A DNA stretch of 64,000 bases, from the NCBI GenBank assembly GCA_028821475.1, contig JAPPGB010000173.1, positions 25,169 through 89,168 on the forward strand. Direction: 5' to 3'. This document shows, one piece after another, positions 42,588-51,452 of this stretch (its first letter is position 1; every line of letters begins with the position of its first letter). This DNA comes from Spirochaetaceae bacterium. GTDB lineage: Bacteria; Spirochaetota; Spirochaetia; SZUA-6; Bin103. Under the pieces are notes generated by a model. The model saw only the letters and a program-made list of their open reading frames with translations, was not told the DNA's origin and ran no database searches. The position numbers and the translations under genes were made by a program.

Positions 42588-43008
42588 CGGAGTCCGGGTG
42601 GGAGAGTGCCAGGAATTCGTCCGGAGACAGGACGGAGACCCTGTCCGTGGGGAAGTCGGAAGTGTTCCGCGTCACCAAGTGCGGTGCATGCGCTTGAATC
42701 GCCGAATGTAGCTGTATCGCGTCTTCGAAGTCGTCGACGCTGCGGTCTTGCATCGCTAGATCCACTATCCGCGCATCGACGGCCACCACCTCGAATATGT
42801 CACGCATCAAGCGTAGCGCCACGTTGGCCTGACCCTTGCCGGATGCCTTGCGGACGATGTAGTACACGTTATTGAAACTGATCGCGGAAACGAGGCCGCG
42901 CGTCGCTCCTCGTTCAGCCAGTGTCCATACCCGGCTCGCCGCGGCATAGAACGGTTCTCGGCGGGCGAGCACGTCGAGCAGGACGTTGGTGTCGATCAAG
43001 GCGGTCAC
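42571..43008 (-). CDS. PIN-domain toxin
   Basis: 145 residues. The PIN acidic residues appear in TALIDTNVLLDVLARR (D6), ISFNNVYYIVRK, DDFEDAIQLHSA (D97-region) and LVTRNTSDFP. It fits VapC-like ribonucleases. The start overlaps the stop of the antitoxin-like gene upstream by four bases (43005-43008). The 3' end overlaps the lipoprotein gene by 17 bases. Confidence 0.85.
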   Translation of the reverse strand: MTALIDTNVLLDVLARREPFYAAASRVWTLAERGATRGLVSAISFNNVYYIVRKASGKGQANVALRLMRDIFEVVAVDARIVDLAMQDRSVDDFEDAIQLHSAIQAHAPHLVTRNTSDFPTDRVSVLSPDEFLALSHPDSDDSAE

Positions 43009-43271
43009 CCGGACAATCCGTGCTTGTCGGCGAGGGCATCCGCGAGCAGATCACGGTCGGAACGCCCGTCCGCCAAGGTGACGAGTCCGGATGCCCTCCG
43101 AGTCAGCGGCCCGAGGTCACTGTCATCCGCATTCTGCTCCGCTTGCATCGACACGATCAGGCGGGAGAACAGTGCCGACACGCTCGTGTTTCTCTGCGCC
43201 GCCAAACGCTTGGCCATCGTGATGACCGACACATCCGCGGTAAGGGTCAGCTTGCTCTTTCGCGTTCCCAT
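43005..43271 (-). CDS. Antitoxin of PIN module (DUF6364-like)
   Basis: 88 residues from ATG 43271, starting MGTRKSKLTLTADVSVITMA. The segment KLTLTADVSVITMAKRLAAQ with NTSVSALFSRLI is a ribbon-helix-helix-type DNA-binding unit of the DUF6364 family. The C-terminal half is acidic and neutralises the PIN toxin encoded after it. Upstream in-frame starts exist but would add an unconserved stretch through the promoter region. Confidence 0.78.
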   Translation of the reverse strand: MGTRKSKLTLTADVSVITMAKRLAAQRNTSVSALFSRLIVSMQAEQNADDSDLGPLTRRASGLVTLADGRSDRDLLADALADKHGLSG

Positions 43272-43394
43272 ATACGTATTGTCGCGTAACATATACACGT
43301 ATGATGTGCGCGTCAACCTACGAACCGCAGGCAGTCGCCGCCCTGCCAGGTGATCGGCTACCCGGTGAGAGCCCGGTGATGGACCGCGGCACCG

Positions 43395-43817
43395 TCAGCA
43401 CCGGGGTGGAGCCACGAGTGGGATCACTCGGCGTTCGAAGCGGCGGTACACGCTGAAATCCTTCTGGTCGATGGTGAACACGTAGCTGCTGCGTGAGATC
43501 TCGGACATACGGACCAGGCAGGCGTCGGCCAACTGCATGTTCTGGTCGGCGTACTTGTCGAGCAGGCGCGACACCGCCGCTGAGTGTTCCGTGACCTGAA
43601 ATGGCACGGTCACGACGCCGCGTTCGATCAGTTCCAGCACGCGCGCGGGGTTCAGGCCCGCGTGCTCCTGGAGCAGGTAGGTGGCCTCCGCAAGCACCGC
43701 CTCGCAGGTGAGGAGCGGTATCGGTGCGCGCGCCCATTGTTCCATTGCCCACTCATGGTGGTGGTCCCGCCGGTCGAAAAATGCCACCAACGGGCCGGTA
43801 TCCAGCAGCCACGCCAT
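43395..43817 (-). CDS. PIN-domain toxin, second module
   Basis: 140 residues. PIN residues occur in WLLDTGPLVAFFDRRD (D6), CEAVLAEATYLL (E39-E43 region), NMQLADACLVRM (D96-region) and FTIDQKDFSVYRR. The N-terminal ATG overlaps the antitoxin stop by one base. It is the second PIN module within one kilobase; sequences differ clearly, so they are separate systems rather than a recent duplication. Confidence 0.85.
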   Translation of the reverse strand: MAWLLDTGPLVAFFDRRDHHHEWAMEQWARAPIPLLTCEAVLAEATYLLQEHAGLNPARVLELIERGVVTVPFQVTEHSAAVSRLLDKYADQNMQLADACLVRMSEISRSSYVFTIDQKDFSVYRRFERRVIPLVAPPRC

Positions 43818-44047
43818 CAGCGACCGAACCCATCGAGCCGGGCCCGGTTGGAGGAGAGGTCTCCGACTCCGCTGTCGACACAGCCGGCGAGATCGACCGC
43901 GAGATCGACCGCCGAGACGGCAGTGCCGGATAGATGCCGATCAAGAATGTCCCGGACCATCTCCGACTTCGAGACCTGCGCCCGTTCGGCCTCACGCTCC
44001 AAGGACGCGGCCAAACGCTCCGGCAGCTTGACGGTGAGTGTCTTCAT
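43817..44047 (-). CDS. Ribbon-helix-helix antitoxin, second module
   Basis: 76 residues. MKTLTVKLPERLAASLEREA followed by VSKSEMVRDILDRHL is a full ribbon-helix-helix (CopG/MetJ-type) domain. The C-terminal tail would contact the PIN toxin that follows immediately. It presumably represses the promoter in 44048-44199, from which the SDR gene diverges. Confidence 0.85.
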   Translation of the reverse strand: MKTLTVKLPERLAASLEREAERAQVSKSEMVRDILDRHLSGTAVSAVDLAVDLAGCVDSGVGDLSSNRARLDGFGR

Positions 44048-44199
44048 GACCGAACGGTATTACCAAAGCCGCAGAGATGCAATACCGAGCCGTTGCCGAC
44101 GGACAGCGGCCCGGGGCGCGATGGGTCAGGGCGAGGTCCTTGCGGCGGGATTCGTGTGGCCGTGGTATTATGGCGCATCCGAACGAGAAGGAGTCAGGA

Positions 44200-44937
44200 A
44201 TGAAATTGCAGGATCGGACCGCCATTGTTACCGGGGCCGGGCGCGGCATCGGGAGGGCCACGGCGCTGGCGCTGGCGCGGGAGGGGGCCAACGTGACGCT
44301 GGCGGCGCGGACCGCGGCCGAGATAGAGGCGGTGGCGGCGGAGATTCAGGCGCTCGGGCGCGAGGCGCTGGCGATCCCGACCGACGTCGCGGACAAGGCG
44401 GCGGTGCAGGCGATGGTGGCGCAGACCATCGAACGCTTCGGCGCGGTCGACATCCTGGTGAACAACGCCGGGGTGCCCGGCACCTCGCCGATACCGGAGA
44501 TCACCGAGGAGCTGTGGGACCGCAACATTGCGGTCAACCTGAAGGCGGTGTTCCTGTGCACGCAGGCGGTGTTCAGCCACATGTGCGAGCGCGGGCGCGG
44601 CCACATCCTCAACGTGTCGTCGCTCGCCGGCCGGCATCCAGGCGCCAACTACGGCGCCTACGGGGCCGCAAAGTTCGGCGTGCGCGGATTCACCGGCATC
44701 ACCGGGCAGGAGGGGGGGCGGCACGGCGTCAAGGCCACGCTGGTCGAACCGGGGCCGGTGGACACCAAGATGCGCCGCGACCACCATCGCGACGACGCGG
44801 CGCGGCTCGGGCAACCGGAGGACGTGGCAGACCTGATCCTGCTCGCCGTCACCCAGTCGCCCCAGGTGCACATCCCGGAACTGCCGCTGTACACCACCAC
44901 CAACCCCGAACTTGAAATGATCCGGCACTGGGAGTAG
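44200..44937 (+). CDS. Short-chain dehydrogenase/reductase
   Basis: 245 residues from ATG 44200, preceded by AAGGAG. Classical SDR motifs are complete: TGAGRGIG (12-19), D-V in PTDVADK, NNAG (87-region), catalytic serine in NVSSLAG, and the pair Y-x3-K in YGAYGAAKFG. It ends with a non-canonical tail, TTNPELEMIRHWE. The substrate cannot be deduced. It lies alone between a toxin-antitoxin module and a convergent binding-protein gene. Confidence 0.88.
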   Translation: MKLQDRTAIVTGAGRGIGRATALALAREGANVTLAARTAAEIEAVAAEIQALGREALAIPTDVADKAAVQAMVAQTIERFGAVDILVNNAGVPGTSPIPEITEELWDRNIAVNLKAVFLCTQAVFSHMCERGRGHILNVSSLAGRHPGANYGAYGAAKFGVRGFTGITGQEGGRHGVKATLVEPGPVDTKMRRDHHRDDAARLGQPEDVADLILLAVTQSPQVHIPELPLYTTTNPELEMIRHWE

Positions 44938-44968
44938 CAGGCGGCCCGGTCAGGGCCGCCCACTTGCT

Positions 44969-46936
44969 TTACTGCCTAAAGAAGAGCTGGTCCGCAGTGA
45001 TGTTCAGGTCGATCGAGCCGCCGATGCCGGTGTAGAATTCGCGCGGTACGTTGCCAAGCTTCTTGTTGGCGATGTAGACCAGCGGGGCTTGGCCGACGGC
45101 GCCGATGTGCACCAGGTGTTCGGCGTGCCAGTCGTAGATCTTCTGGGACAGGTCGCGGTACTGCGGTGAACCGAGCTTGGTCTGAATCCTGTCCTCGCCA
45201 TACTGGAAGAGTTGCTTCACGTAATCGGGCGGCTCTTCTCCTGGAAGTTTGCCGTCGTAGTCGGCCAGGGTGTTGGTGCCATCCTTGATGTTGGCGTCGG
45301 CAATCAGCCACCTCTGCCACAACGGGCCCCACCCGCGGGCCGCGGTCCACGACTCGCGCTCAACCATGAACGAGCGCACCTCTTTCGACTGCTCGGCGTG
45401 GAACGCGATCTCGTGCTCGGGATCCTGCATGCGCTCCCAGAAGTAGCCCGATTCCCACGACTTCAGCAGCACCTTGATTCCGACGCTCTCCCAGTACTCC
45501 TTGACCAGCTCCAGCGGTGCAGTCGGGTTCCCAGCCTCACCGCCGACACCGTATTCAACCGCCAACTCGAAGGTCTTGCCGTCGGCGCCGACGCGAAAGC
45601 CCTGCCTGTCGCGCTCGCTCAGGCCCACCGCATCGAGCAGCTCGTTGGCGCGGTCGGGATCGAAGTCGGCGTACGCCTCGGCCCACTCCGGCTTGTAGTA
45701 GGTGGCACTCGGCAGGATCGTGAACTGCCGCGGCACGGCGAGGCCGAAGAACACGGCGTTGTTCAGGTCGTCCCGGTCGATCGCCAGCGAGAGGGCCTGG
45801 CGGAACCGCACGTCCCGGTAGATGCCTCCCTTCACCGGGTCGGGATGGTTCTGGTTGACGCGGAAGCCCACGTCGGCGCCCTTGTTGCCGGGCAGCAGCA
45901 CCACGTTGTAGCCGCCCGCATCCTCGCCCTGCTTGTAGAGCGAGAAGTTCTCGAACGCCGTATTGACGAATGCCACGTCCGATTCACCGGCAATGATCTT
46001 CAGGTGGTAGGTCTCCGAATCGACGATGTCGGTCACGATCCGGTCCACGTAGGGGAGCTGTTGGCCCTCGGCATCCACCTTCCAGTAGTACGGGTTGCGG
46101 TCGTGCACCTTGTTGGTGGTGTCGGAGTGGGTCAGCACCCACGGCTGCATGGTGGGAAAGTTCATGTCCTGGCGGGGATTCCACCAGAAGTGATGGCGGA
46201 ACGCATCGACCCAGGTGTCGAAGCCCTCCTCCTTGGCCAGCGCGTTGGCATTTTCGTTGTAGCGGATGTGCCACTTCTGCAGGTAGTGCTTGGGATAGTA
46301 GGAGTGCCAGTCGCCGCCGGCCGGCTCGGCCATCTTCAGGGTAAGGACCGGGTAGGGGACATCGGTCTCCAGGCGTACCGTGTAGTCGTCGACCTTGATC
46401 GCCCGCCGCGCCTGCGGCAACCACATCCAGGTCTCGATCTCCTCGTGCCAGTGCATGTCCTCGTACATGAAGATCACGTCGTCGGCCGTGAACGGCGCCC
46501 CATCGGACCACCTGGCCCCCTCGCGCAGGAAGATGGTGATGCTCTGGTCGTCCGCGGCCTGCTCGAAGCCCTTCGCGAGGTGGCCCTCCACCTCCAAGCG
46601 GTCGAATCGGAAGCGCCCCAGGTAGCTGCCGCGTTCGGTCTCTTCCTGCAGGTCGCCCCACGGGGCATTGTTGGTGGCGTGCACGTACAGCGTGCCGCCG
46701 TACCGTCCGACCGACTCGATCGGCTCCAGCAGCGCCGGCTCCACGGGCAGCCGCTCATCCACTGGCGGCAGCTCTCCCGCGGCCACCAGCTCGGTCAGCA
46801 TGGGCGCCTCCCGGTATTGGCCCATCGGCACCGCCATCTGTTCCGCGTCGCCGCCCTCCTCCGCCTCCGAGGCCGCCCACGAGGCCAGCGACGCGACCAG
46901 AAGAAGTCCCGTAACGAATACGAGAGTCTTTGTCAT
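44969..46936 (-). CDS. ABC transporter substrate-binding protein, family 5 (orphan)
   Basis: 655 residues. The signal peptide (GLLLVASLASWAASEAEEGG) lacks a lipobox cysteine, as in the other binding proteins here. The sequence REAPMLTELVAAGELPPVDE after it parallels the protein at 972 (QEAPMLAALVEAGELPPVED), so the two are paralogues. The core has FLREGARWSDGAPFTADDVI and RFRQALSLAIDRDDLNNAVF. No permease is nearby, so it probably feeds one of the other importers, for example the second operon whose own binding protein is broken. Confidence 0.9.
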   Translation of the reverse strand: MTKTLVFVTGLLLVASLASWAASEAEEGGDAEQMAVPMGQYREAPMLTELVAAGELPPVDERLPVEPALLEPIESVGRYGGTLYVHATNNAPWGDLQEETERGSYLGRFRFDRLEVEGHLAKGFEQAADDQSITIFLREGARWSDGAPFTADDVIFMYEDMHWHEEIETWMWLPQARRAIKVDDYTVRLETDVPYPVLTLKMAEPAGGDWHSYYPKHYLQKWHIRYNENANALAKEEGFDTWVDAFRHHFWWNPRQDMNFPTMQPWVLTHSDTTNKVHDRNPYYWKVDAEGQQLPYVDRIVTDIVDSETYHLKIIAGESDVAFVNTAFENFSLYKQGEDAGGYNVVLLPGNKGADVGFRVNQNHPDPVKGGIYRDVRFRQALSLAIDRDDLNNAVFFGLAVPRQFTILPSATYYKPEWAEAYADFDPDRANELLDAVGLSERDRQGFRVGADGKTFELAVEYGVGGEAGNPTAPLELVKEYWESVGIKVLLKSWESGYFWERMQDPEHEIAFHAEQSKEVRSFMVERESWTAARGWGPLWQRWLIADANIKDGTNTLADYDGKLPGEEPPDYVKQLFQYGEDRIQTKLGSPQYRDLSQKIYDWHAEHLVHIGAVGQAPLVYIANKKLGNVPREFYTGIGGSIDLNITADQLFFRQ

Positions 46937-47141
46937 AGTGTTCCTCCTTGGCGCTCCCGGGCGTCGATGCTTGCGTCACCGGCCGCGAGCTTGCGCCAGA
47001 AATGTGCAGCCGAAATCCTATGTCAGGACCGGCGATTCGTCAATGTTGGCGAGTGGGGGAGCGGGCTTTCGGGTGAGGGGCGCGCGGCTGCGATGCGAAG
47101 CTGGCGCGGCTGCTGCGCCCGGAACGCACAGCCCGTTAACG

Positions 47142-48296
47142 TCAACGCAGGCCGGAAGGCGCAAGCTCGCCGATCGAGCTTTCCAGCTTGCCCTGCTCTT
47201 CGTGGGCGGCGCGGCCCGCGGCCGGCGGCAGCGGCGTGTCGTACTGGTAGCCGGGGTCCTGTTGCTGCCGCTTCCAGGTGGCCAGCATCTCGCGCCAGGC
47301 GCCGATCAGCGTGCGCGGCTCCGGCATGTCGGCAGCAATCGCGCGTGCCAGCTTGCGGAGGTGGTAGCACGGCACGCCGGCGTACATGTGGTGCTCGGTG
47401 TGCCAGTTCATGCGCCAGTACAGGAAGCTGGAGACCGGGTCGAGCTTCATTGAGCGGGTCGACTTGCGGAAGTCGGGCACGTTGTCGCGCAGGCCGCAGT
47501 GCTGCGGCAGGCCGACGAAGTAGGTGAGCCAGTTGGCGATGAACGGCGCCGCCGAGATCACCAGCGGCAGCACCCACAGCCCGCTGGCGATCCCGATCAC
47601 CAGCACGGCGCCGTGGAACAGGAGGTGCGCCCGCGACCACCACATCGACTTCCACGCCTCCGCCGGCTGGTCGAGGTGCAGCGCCTCGATCCACTGCCGG
47701 ATCGGCGCCCTGGTGGAGCCGATCAGCCCGAACGCGCCGAGCACGGTGATCGCCAGCGTGGACAGCAGGCCGCCCTTGGTGAAGTTGCGCCCCGGTTTGC
47801 TGAGCAGGTTGATCGTGAACATCTGCAGCAGGAACGTGCGCCCCACCGACGGGTGCAGCGGCAGCAGGTTCTCGCGGTCGCCCTCGGGGTAGAGGGTGTA
47901 GCGGTGGTGGTAGGTGTGGCTGGTGCCGTAGTCGAACGGATCCCACCAGCTCAGCAGGCTGTACAGGTACAGGAACACCTGGTTGAGACGCTTGGTGCGG
48001 AACACGGTGCCGTGCGCCAGCTCGTGCGGGGCGACGCCGGTAAAGAAGCTCGCCACCGTGCCGTGCGCGAACAGCGCCAGCGCGAACCCCAGCCACAGGC
48101 CGCCCGCCCAGCACCACCACACCAGTGCCCCGGTGGCCACCGCCAGCGCCAAGTGGCCGCCTGCCTGCAGCCACCCCTGCAGGTCGCTGCGCTGCATCAG
48201 CGCCCGCAGCGTGGCCGGCTCGATCGGCGACCGGTACCACTTCACCCGCAGGTGGCCGCGAACCTCCGCCAGCCGCGGATACTCGTCTGCTCCCAT
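47142..48296 (-). CDS. Membrane fatty acid desaturase
   Basis: 384 residues with four or more membrane helices and the three histidine boxes of the desaturase family: HELAH (91-95), HTYHH (127-131) and HTEHH near residue 300 (NWHTEHHMYAGVPCYHL). These bind the di-iron centre that inserts a double bond into an acyl chain or hydroxylates a related lipid. The ATG at 48296 fits the length of the family. It diverges from a DUF4143 ATPase. Confidence 0.9.
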   Translation of the reverse strand: MGADEYPRLAEVRGHLRVKWYRSPIEPATLRALMQRSDLQGWLQAGGHLALAVATGALVWWCWAGGLWLGFALALFAHGTVASFFTGVAPHELAHGTVFRTKRLNQVFLYLYSLLSWWDPFDYGTSHTYHHRYTLYPEGDRENLLPLHPSVGRTFLLQMFTINLLSKPGRNFTKGGLLSTLAITVLGAFGLIGSTRAPIRQWIEALHLDQPAEAWKSMWWSRAHLLFHGAVLVIGIASGLWVLPLVISAAPFIANWLTYFVGLPQHCGLRDNVPDFRKSTRSMKLDPVSSFLYWRMNWHTEHHMYAGVPCYHLRKLARAIAADMPEPRTLIGAWREMLATWKRQQQDPGYQYDTPLPPAAGRAAHEEQGKLESSIGELAPSGLR

Positions 48297-48367
48297 GCCT
48301 GCCCAAGGCTATTGCGCGCGCACGTGTCTTTCAACCCGGCCACCACGTTGTTCACATTCTGGGTAGT

Positions 48368-48400
48368 ATGATTCCGTTTTTCGACGCAAAAAGGAATCAT
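48368..48400. promoter_or_regulatory. Palindrome upstream of the first DUF4143-type ATPase
   Basis: atgattcc(g)ttttt (48368-48381) and aaaaaggaatcat (48388-48400) form 13 base pairs with one bulged g and a six-base loop. It ends 38 bases before the ATPase start. A comparable AT-ended palindrome lies before the other DUF4143 gene at 56757-56790. It could be an operator or a bidirectional hairpin. Confidence 0.6.
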
Positions 48401-48438
48401 CATGGACAAAATGCCGGGACTCTTGTTAGTGTCTGGAC

Positions 48439-49611
48439 GTGTTTGAGCGGTTCTACCGGCCTCCCGCCGGGAGCTACTTCCTGTTCGGCCCGCGTGGTAC
48501 CGGGAAGTCCACGTCGTTGCGCGAGCGCTATCCCGATGCATTGTTCGTCGACCTCATAGATCCGGAGAACACGCGTTTCTATGATGCGCGACCGGAACGG
48601 TTGCGCGACACCATCGCGGCGAGCCCTGCCAGGCGGCGGATCGTGATCGACGAGGTACAGCGAGTGCCGGAACTGCTGCAGGTGGTGCACCAGCTCATCG
48701 AACTCGACAAGCGCCTGCGCTTCGTACTTACCGGCTCCAGTGCCCGCAAGCTGCGCCGCACCGGCGTGGACCTGCTCGCTGGCCGTGCCGCGCTCACCAC
48801 CATGCACCCGTTCATGGCAGCCGAGTTGGGCGCCGGGTTCAACCTGGACCGCGCGCTCTCGCAGGGGCTGATACCGCTGGTAGTCGACGCGGCCGAGCCG
48901 GATGTCGTGTTGCGGTCATACGCTGCACTCTACGTACGGGAGGAGGTACAGGCGGAGGGCCTGGTTCGGAACGTCGGCGCCTTCTCCCGCTTCCTGGAGG
49001 CGGTGAGCTTCAGTCATGCCGCCGTACTGAACGTGTCCAATCTGGCCCGCGAGTGCCAAGTGGAGCGCAAGGTTGCGGAGGGCTACGTGGACGTGCTGCG
49101 CGACCTGCTGCTGGCGTTCACGCTGCCGGTGTTCACGCGGCGGGCCCGGCGCCGCATGACGACACATCCCAAGCTCTACCTGGTCGACGCCGGTCTGTTC
49201 CGGTCGCTGCGGCCGACCGGACCGTTCGACCGGCCCGAAGAGCTTGCCGGCGCCGCCCTGGAGGGGCTGGTCGCACAGCACCTGCGCGCCTGGATCGCCT
49301 ACTCGAACCGCGACGACGCCCTGAGCTTCTGGCGTACCCGCGCCGGCAACGAGGTGGATTTCGTCCTCTACGGCGAGAGTGGCCTGTTCGCCATCGAGGT
49401 CAAGGACAGTGCCACGCTTCATCCCCGCGACTTCAGCGGGCTCCGCGCGTTCACGCAGGATTATCCGATCGCCACCCCCGTGCTGCTCTACCGCGGCTCG
49501 CGCCGCATCCAGGAGCGTGGCGTCCTCTGCCTCCCATGCGAGCCGTTTCTCCGCACCCTCACTCCGGCGCGCTCATTCTCGCAAGTCCTCGCCGCCGTGC
49601 CTGAACCATGA
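48439..49611 (+). CDS. AAA ATPase with DUF4143 domain
   Basis: 390 residues. The start at GTG 48439 leads directly to FYRPPAGSYFLFGPRGTGKS with Walker A at 17-24. Walker B is IVIDEVQRVPE, followed by the sensor LTGSSARKLRR. The C-terminal DUF4143 part shows LKLYLVDAGLFRSL-like strands (TTHPKLYLVDAGLFRSLRPT) and a nuclease-like end, NEVDFVLYGESGLFAIEVKD, with D/E and K residues of a PD-(D/E)XK fold. These ATPases are widespread and poorly understood; some act in mobile-element or stress contexts. Confidence 0.85.
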   Translation: MFERFYRPPAGSYFLFGPRGTGKSTSLRERYPDALFVDLIDPENTRFYDARPERLRDTIAASPARRRIVIDEVQRVPELLQVVHQLIELDKRLRFVLTGSSARKLRRTGVDLLAGRAALTTMHPFMAAELGAGFNLDRALSQGLIPLVVDAAEPDVVLRSYAALYVREEVQAEGLVRNVGAFSRFLEAVSFSHAAVLNVSNLARECQVERKVAEGYVDVLRDLLLAFTLPVFTRRARRRMTTHPKLYLVDAGLFRSLRPTGPFDRPEELAGAALEGLVAQHLRAWIAYSNRDDALSFWRTRAGNEVDFVLYGESGLFAIEVKDSATLHPRDFSGLRAFTQDYPIATPVLLYRGSRRIQERGVLCLPCEPFLRTLTPARSFSQVLAAVPEP

Positions 49612-49632
49612 TGTAACCATCGCCGGTCGTGC

Positions 49633-50199
49633 CTACTGGTTGCTCACGTGCTCAGCGATACGGTCGCGCAAGAGCTTCAATTCTGGGCACAGTTGATACA
49701 AGAGACGGAAATTCATCAGCGACCTTTGCATCATGAGGTCTCTTCCCTGTCCGGCTCGGCGCGGGTCGCCGTGCTTGTCGAGAAGCGGTTGGAACACCTC
49801 CTCCTTCATTCGCGGATTCCTTCGCGCCTCGGTCCACGTCAAGCTCATGTCTCCGCGGAAGCCTGCACACGCGTATATCTCAACCTCTGGTTCTGCCGGA
49901 CAACAGAGCAGGGAGACACCCCTCGCGTGAAGTTCCGACTCCAGGTTCTGCATTGCCTCGCGACTACCACGATCGGCATCGGGAAAGAATAGCCAGAGGT
50001 CGAACCACCCGTAACGCTCCACCAACAAGCTCCGGATAGCTCTTGTCGCGTCGTCGTATCCACGGACTCTTGAATTCTCCAGAATCGTCACGCGGGCAGA
50101 ACGTCGTCCGGCGTCAGTTAGGAGTGCCCGTGCGAGGGGCCTCAGGATGTAGCCGTTGAGTGTCGGGTCCTCCGGGATCACGAGCACGCGGAGACTCAC
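49633..50199 (-). CDS. TOPRIM-like partner of the AAA ATPase, candidate defence effector
   Basis: 188 residues without a named family by eye. The N-terminus LRVLVIPEDPTLNGYILRPL has an acidic residue (E10), and the second acidic pair is in LWLFFPDADRGSRE (D74, D76), the E...DxD layout of TOPRIM nuclease domains such as OLD-family partners. Later parts are LLCCPAEPEVEIYACAG and a helical end. Its start overlaps the stop of the ATPase gene by four bases. In PARIS, Gabija and OLD-like systems an ATPase is likewise paired with a TOPRIM nuclease, but the size here differs. Confidence 0.6.
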   Translation of the reverse strand: MSLRVLVIPEDPTLNGYILRPLARALLTDAGRRSARVTILENSRVRGYDDATRAIRSLLVERYGWFDLWLFFPDADRGSREAMQNLESELHARGVSLLCCPAEPEVEIYACAGFRGDMSLTWTEARRNPRMKEEVFQPLLDKHGDPRRAGQGRDLMMQRSLMNFRLLYQLCPELKLLRDRIAEHVSNQ

Positions 50200-51452
50200 A
50201 GGGCCGTTTCGAGCCAGCCCTCGGCGTACAGGTCAGCGACCGGATGGCGTTGTGCGACATCCAGAAAGTGGGGGACTTCAGTCAGGGGACGTATCATCGA
50301 CTCGCCGGTTGACTCGTCCCTCTTGCAGAGAAACGTCGTGCCGTACTCGGATTCATCAAGCCATGCGAGTGCACTTGGCGAGTGCGTAGTAGCGAAGACC
50401 TGTGTCCGGCCCGCTCTCGACCGGTTTCGGAGTAGTTCCAAGAGTAGCCGAAGGCGGCTTGCATGAATTCCGTTTTCGATCTCCTCGATAGTCATGATGC
50501 TTGGCATGTCTGGTTGGAAAAACGCAGCAGTCAGCGCCGCAAACCGCAACGTCCCGGCACTCAATACTGGCGCGGGGTATTCGCGATGGCTCTCACGAAG
50601 CATAAACAGTGAATCGCCCACAGCGCCGCTCAGCGTACCGACGTCGTCAACCTCATCGGGACGGAGCTCGCGGAGCCATGACAGGAATGCGTCCTTGGTG
50701 TCTTCGTTCTGACAGATTGTCTTTACGACGGCTGCGAAGTTCTCTCCGTGATCTCCCATACGCTTGGCGTCGTGTACTTTCGAGTATTCCCGAAGTAACG
50801 CAATGGACGGTTCCAATTGCTGCGTATTCGCCAACTGCCTTGCCACGCGGCGTGCCAAGTCCGCGCCTTCTGTGTAGAATGGACCTTGGTCGAAGCCCAC
50901 GCTGTCACCGGAAAACCCAAAGAATTTCAATCCTGAAAACCCGCCAAGTACGGGTCGGAAGCTGGCGGACTCGGAGATAGGAGACCGGTCTCCTCCGACA
51001 TAGTGGTGGTGCACGCGGAGCTTTGGTCCTGAGTCGGGACCGCTGGTTTCTTCAGTATGAAAGATAAGTACTCCTGCTTGCAGAGACTCCTGCTTTACTT
51101 GCCCCGCCATTGGAAGGAACGTAATCGAATAGTGCCATGGCACTTGGGGTTCATCGTCCAAAGTGCCTTGCACCGAGATCAAGACCTCACTCTCTCCGTC
51201 GAAGCCGGCAAAGCAAGTTCGTGAACTGCCGCCGCGGATTCCATCCCAAACCTCGCTGGTAGCGCTCGGCGGCCTTCCGTCTAGTATCTCACTGATCGTG
51301 AATCCGTTTCCTATCCCCTGCAACACTCGAAGAGACTCAAGGAAGTTCGACTTCCCGCTGGCATTTGTGCCAACGAAGAGATTCAGCATTCCGAGCGACA
51401 GTTCGACGCGCCGAAGACTCTTGAAGTTGCTGATAGTGATGCTTTCGATCAA
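50196..51452 (-). CDS. AAA_21-type ATPase (OLD/SMC-like), candidate defence sensor
   Basis: 418 residues. It begins MIESITISNFKSLRRVELSL and has Walker A GTNASGKSN (28-36). The signature region lies in LSAGTLRFAALTAAFF, Walker B in SIMTIEEIENGIHA, and the H-loop in VFATTHSPSALAWL. This is the ABC-type head of OLD and SMC-like ATPases with a shortened middle region. It is translationally coupled to the TOPRIM-like gene. Together they fit an anti-phage two-component pattern (sensor ATPase plus nuclease), although the exact family is not identified. Confidence 0.8.
   Translation of the reverse strand: MIESITISNFKSLRRVELSLGMLNLFVGTNASGKSNFLESLRVLQGIGNGFTISEILDGRPPSATSEVWDGIRGGSSRTCFAGFDGESEVLISVQGTLDDEPQVPWHYSITFLPMAGQVKQESLQAGVLIFHTEETSGPDSGPKLRVHHHYVGGDRSPISESASFRPVLGGFSGLKFFGFSGDSVGFDQGPFYTEGADLARRVARQLANTQQLEPSIALLREYSKVHDAKRMGDHGENFAAVVKTICQNEDTKDAFLSWLRELRPDEVDDVGTLSGAVGDSLFMLRESHREYPAPVLSAGTLRFAALTAAFFQPDMPSIMTIEEIENGIHASRLRLLLELLRNRSRAGRTQVFATTHSPSALAWLDESEYGTTFLCKRDESTGESMIRPLTEVPHFLDVAQRHPVADLYAEGWLETAL

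Noticed and set aside
48368..48400. Palindrome as inverted repeat of an insertion sequence
   Set aside because: No transposase or second terminal repeat is present nearby; the arms face each other across only six bases.
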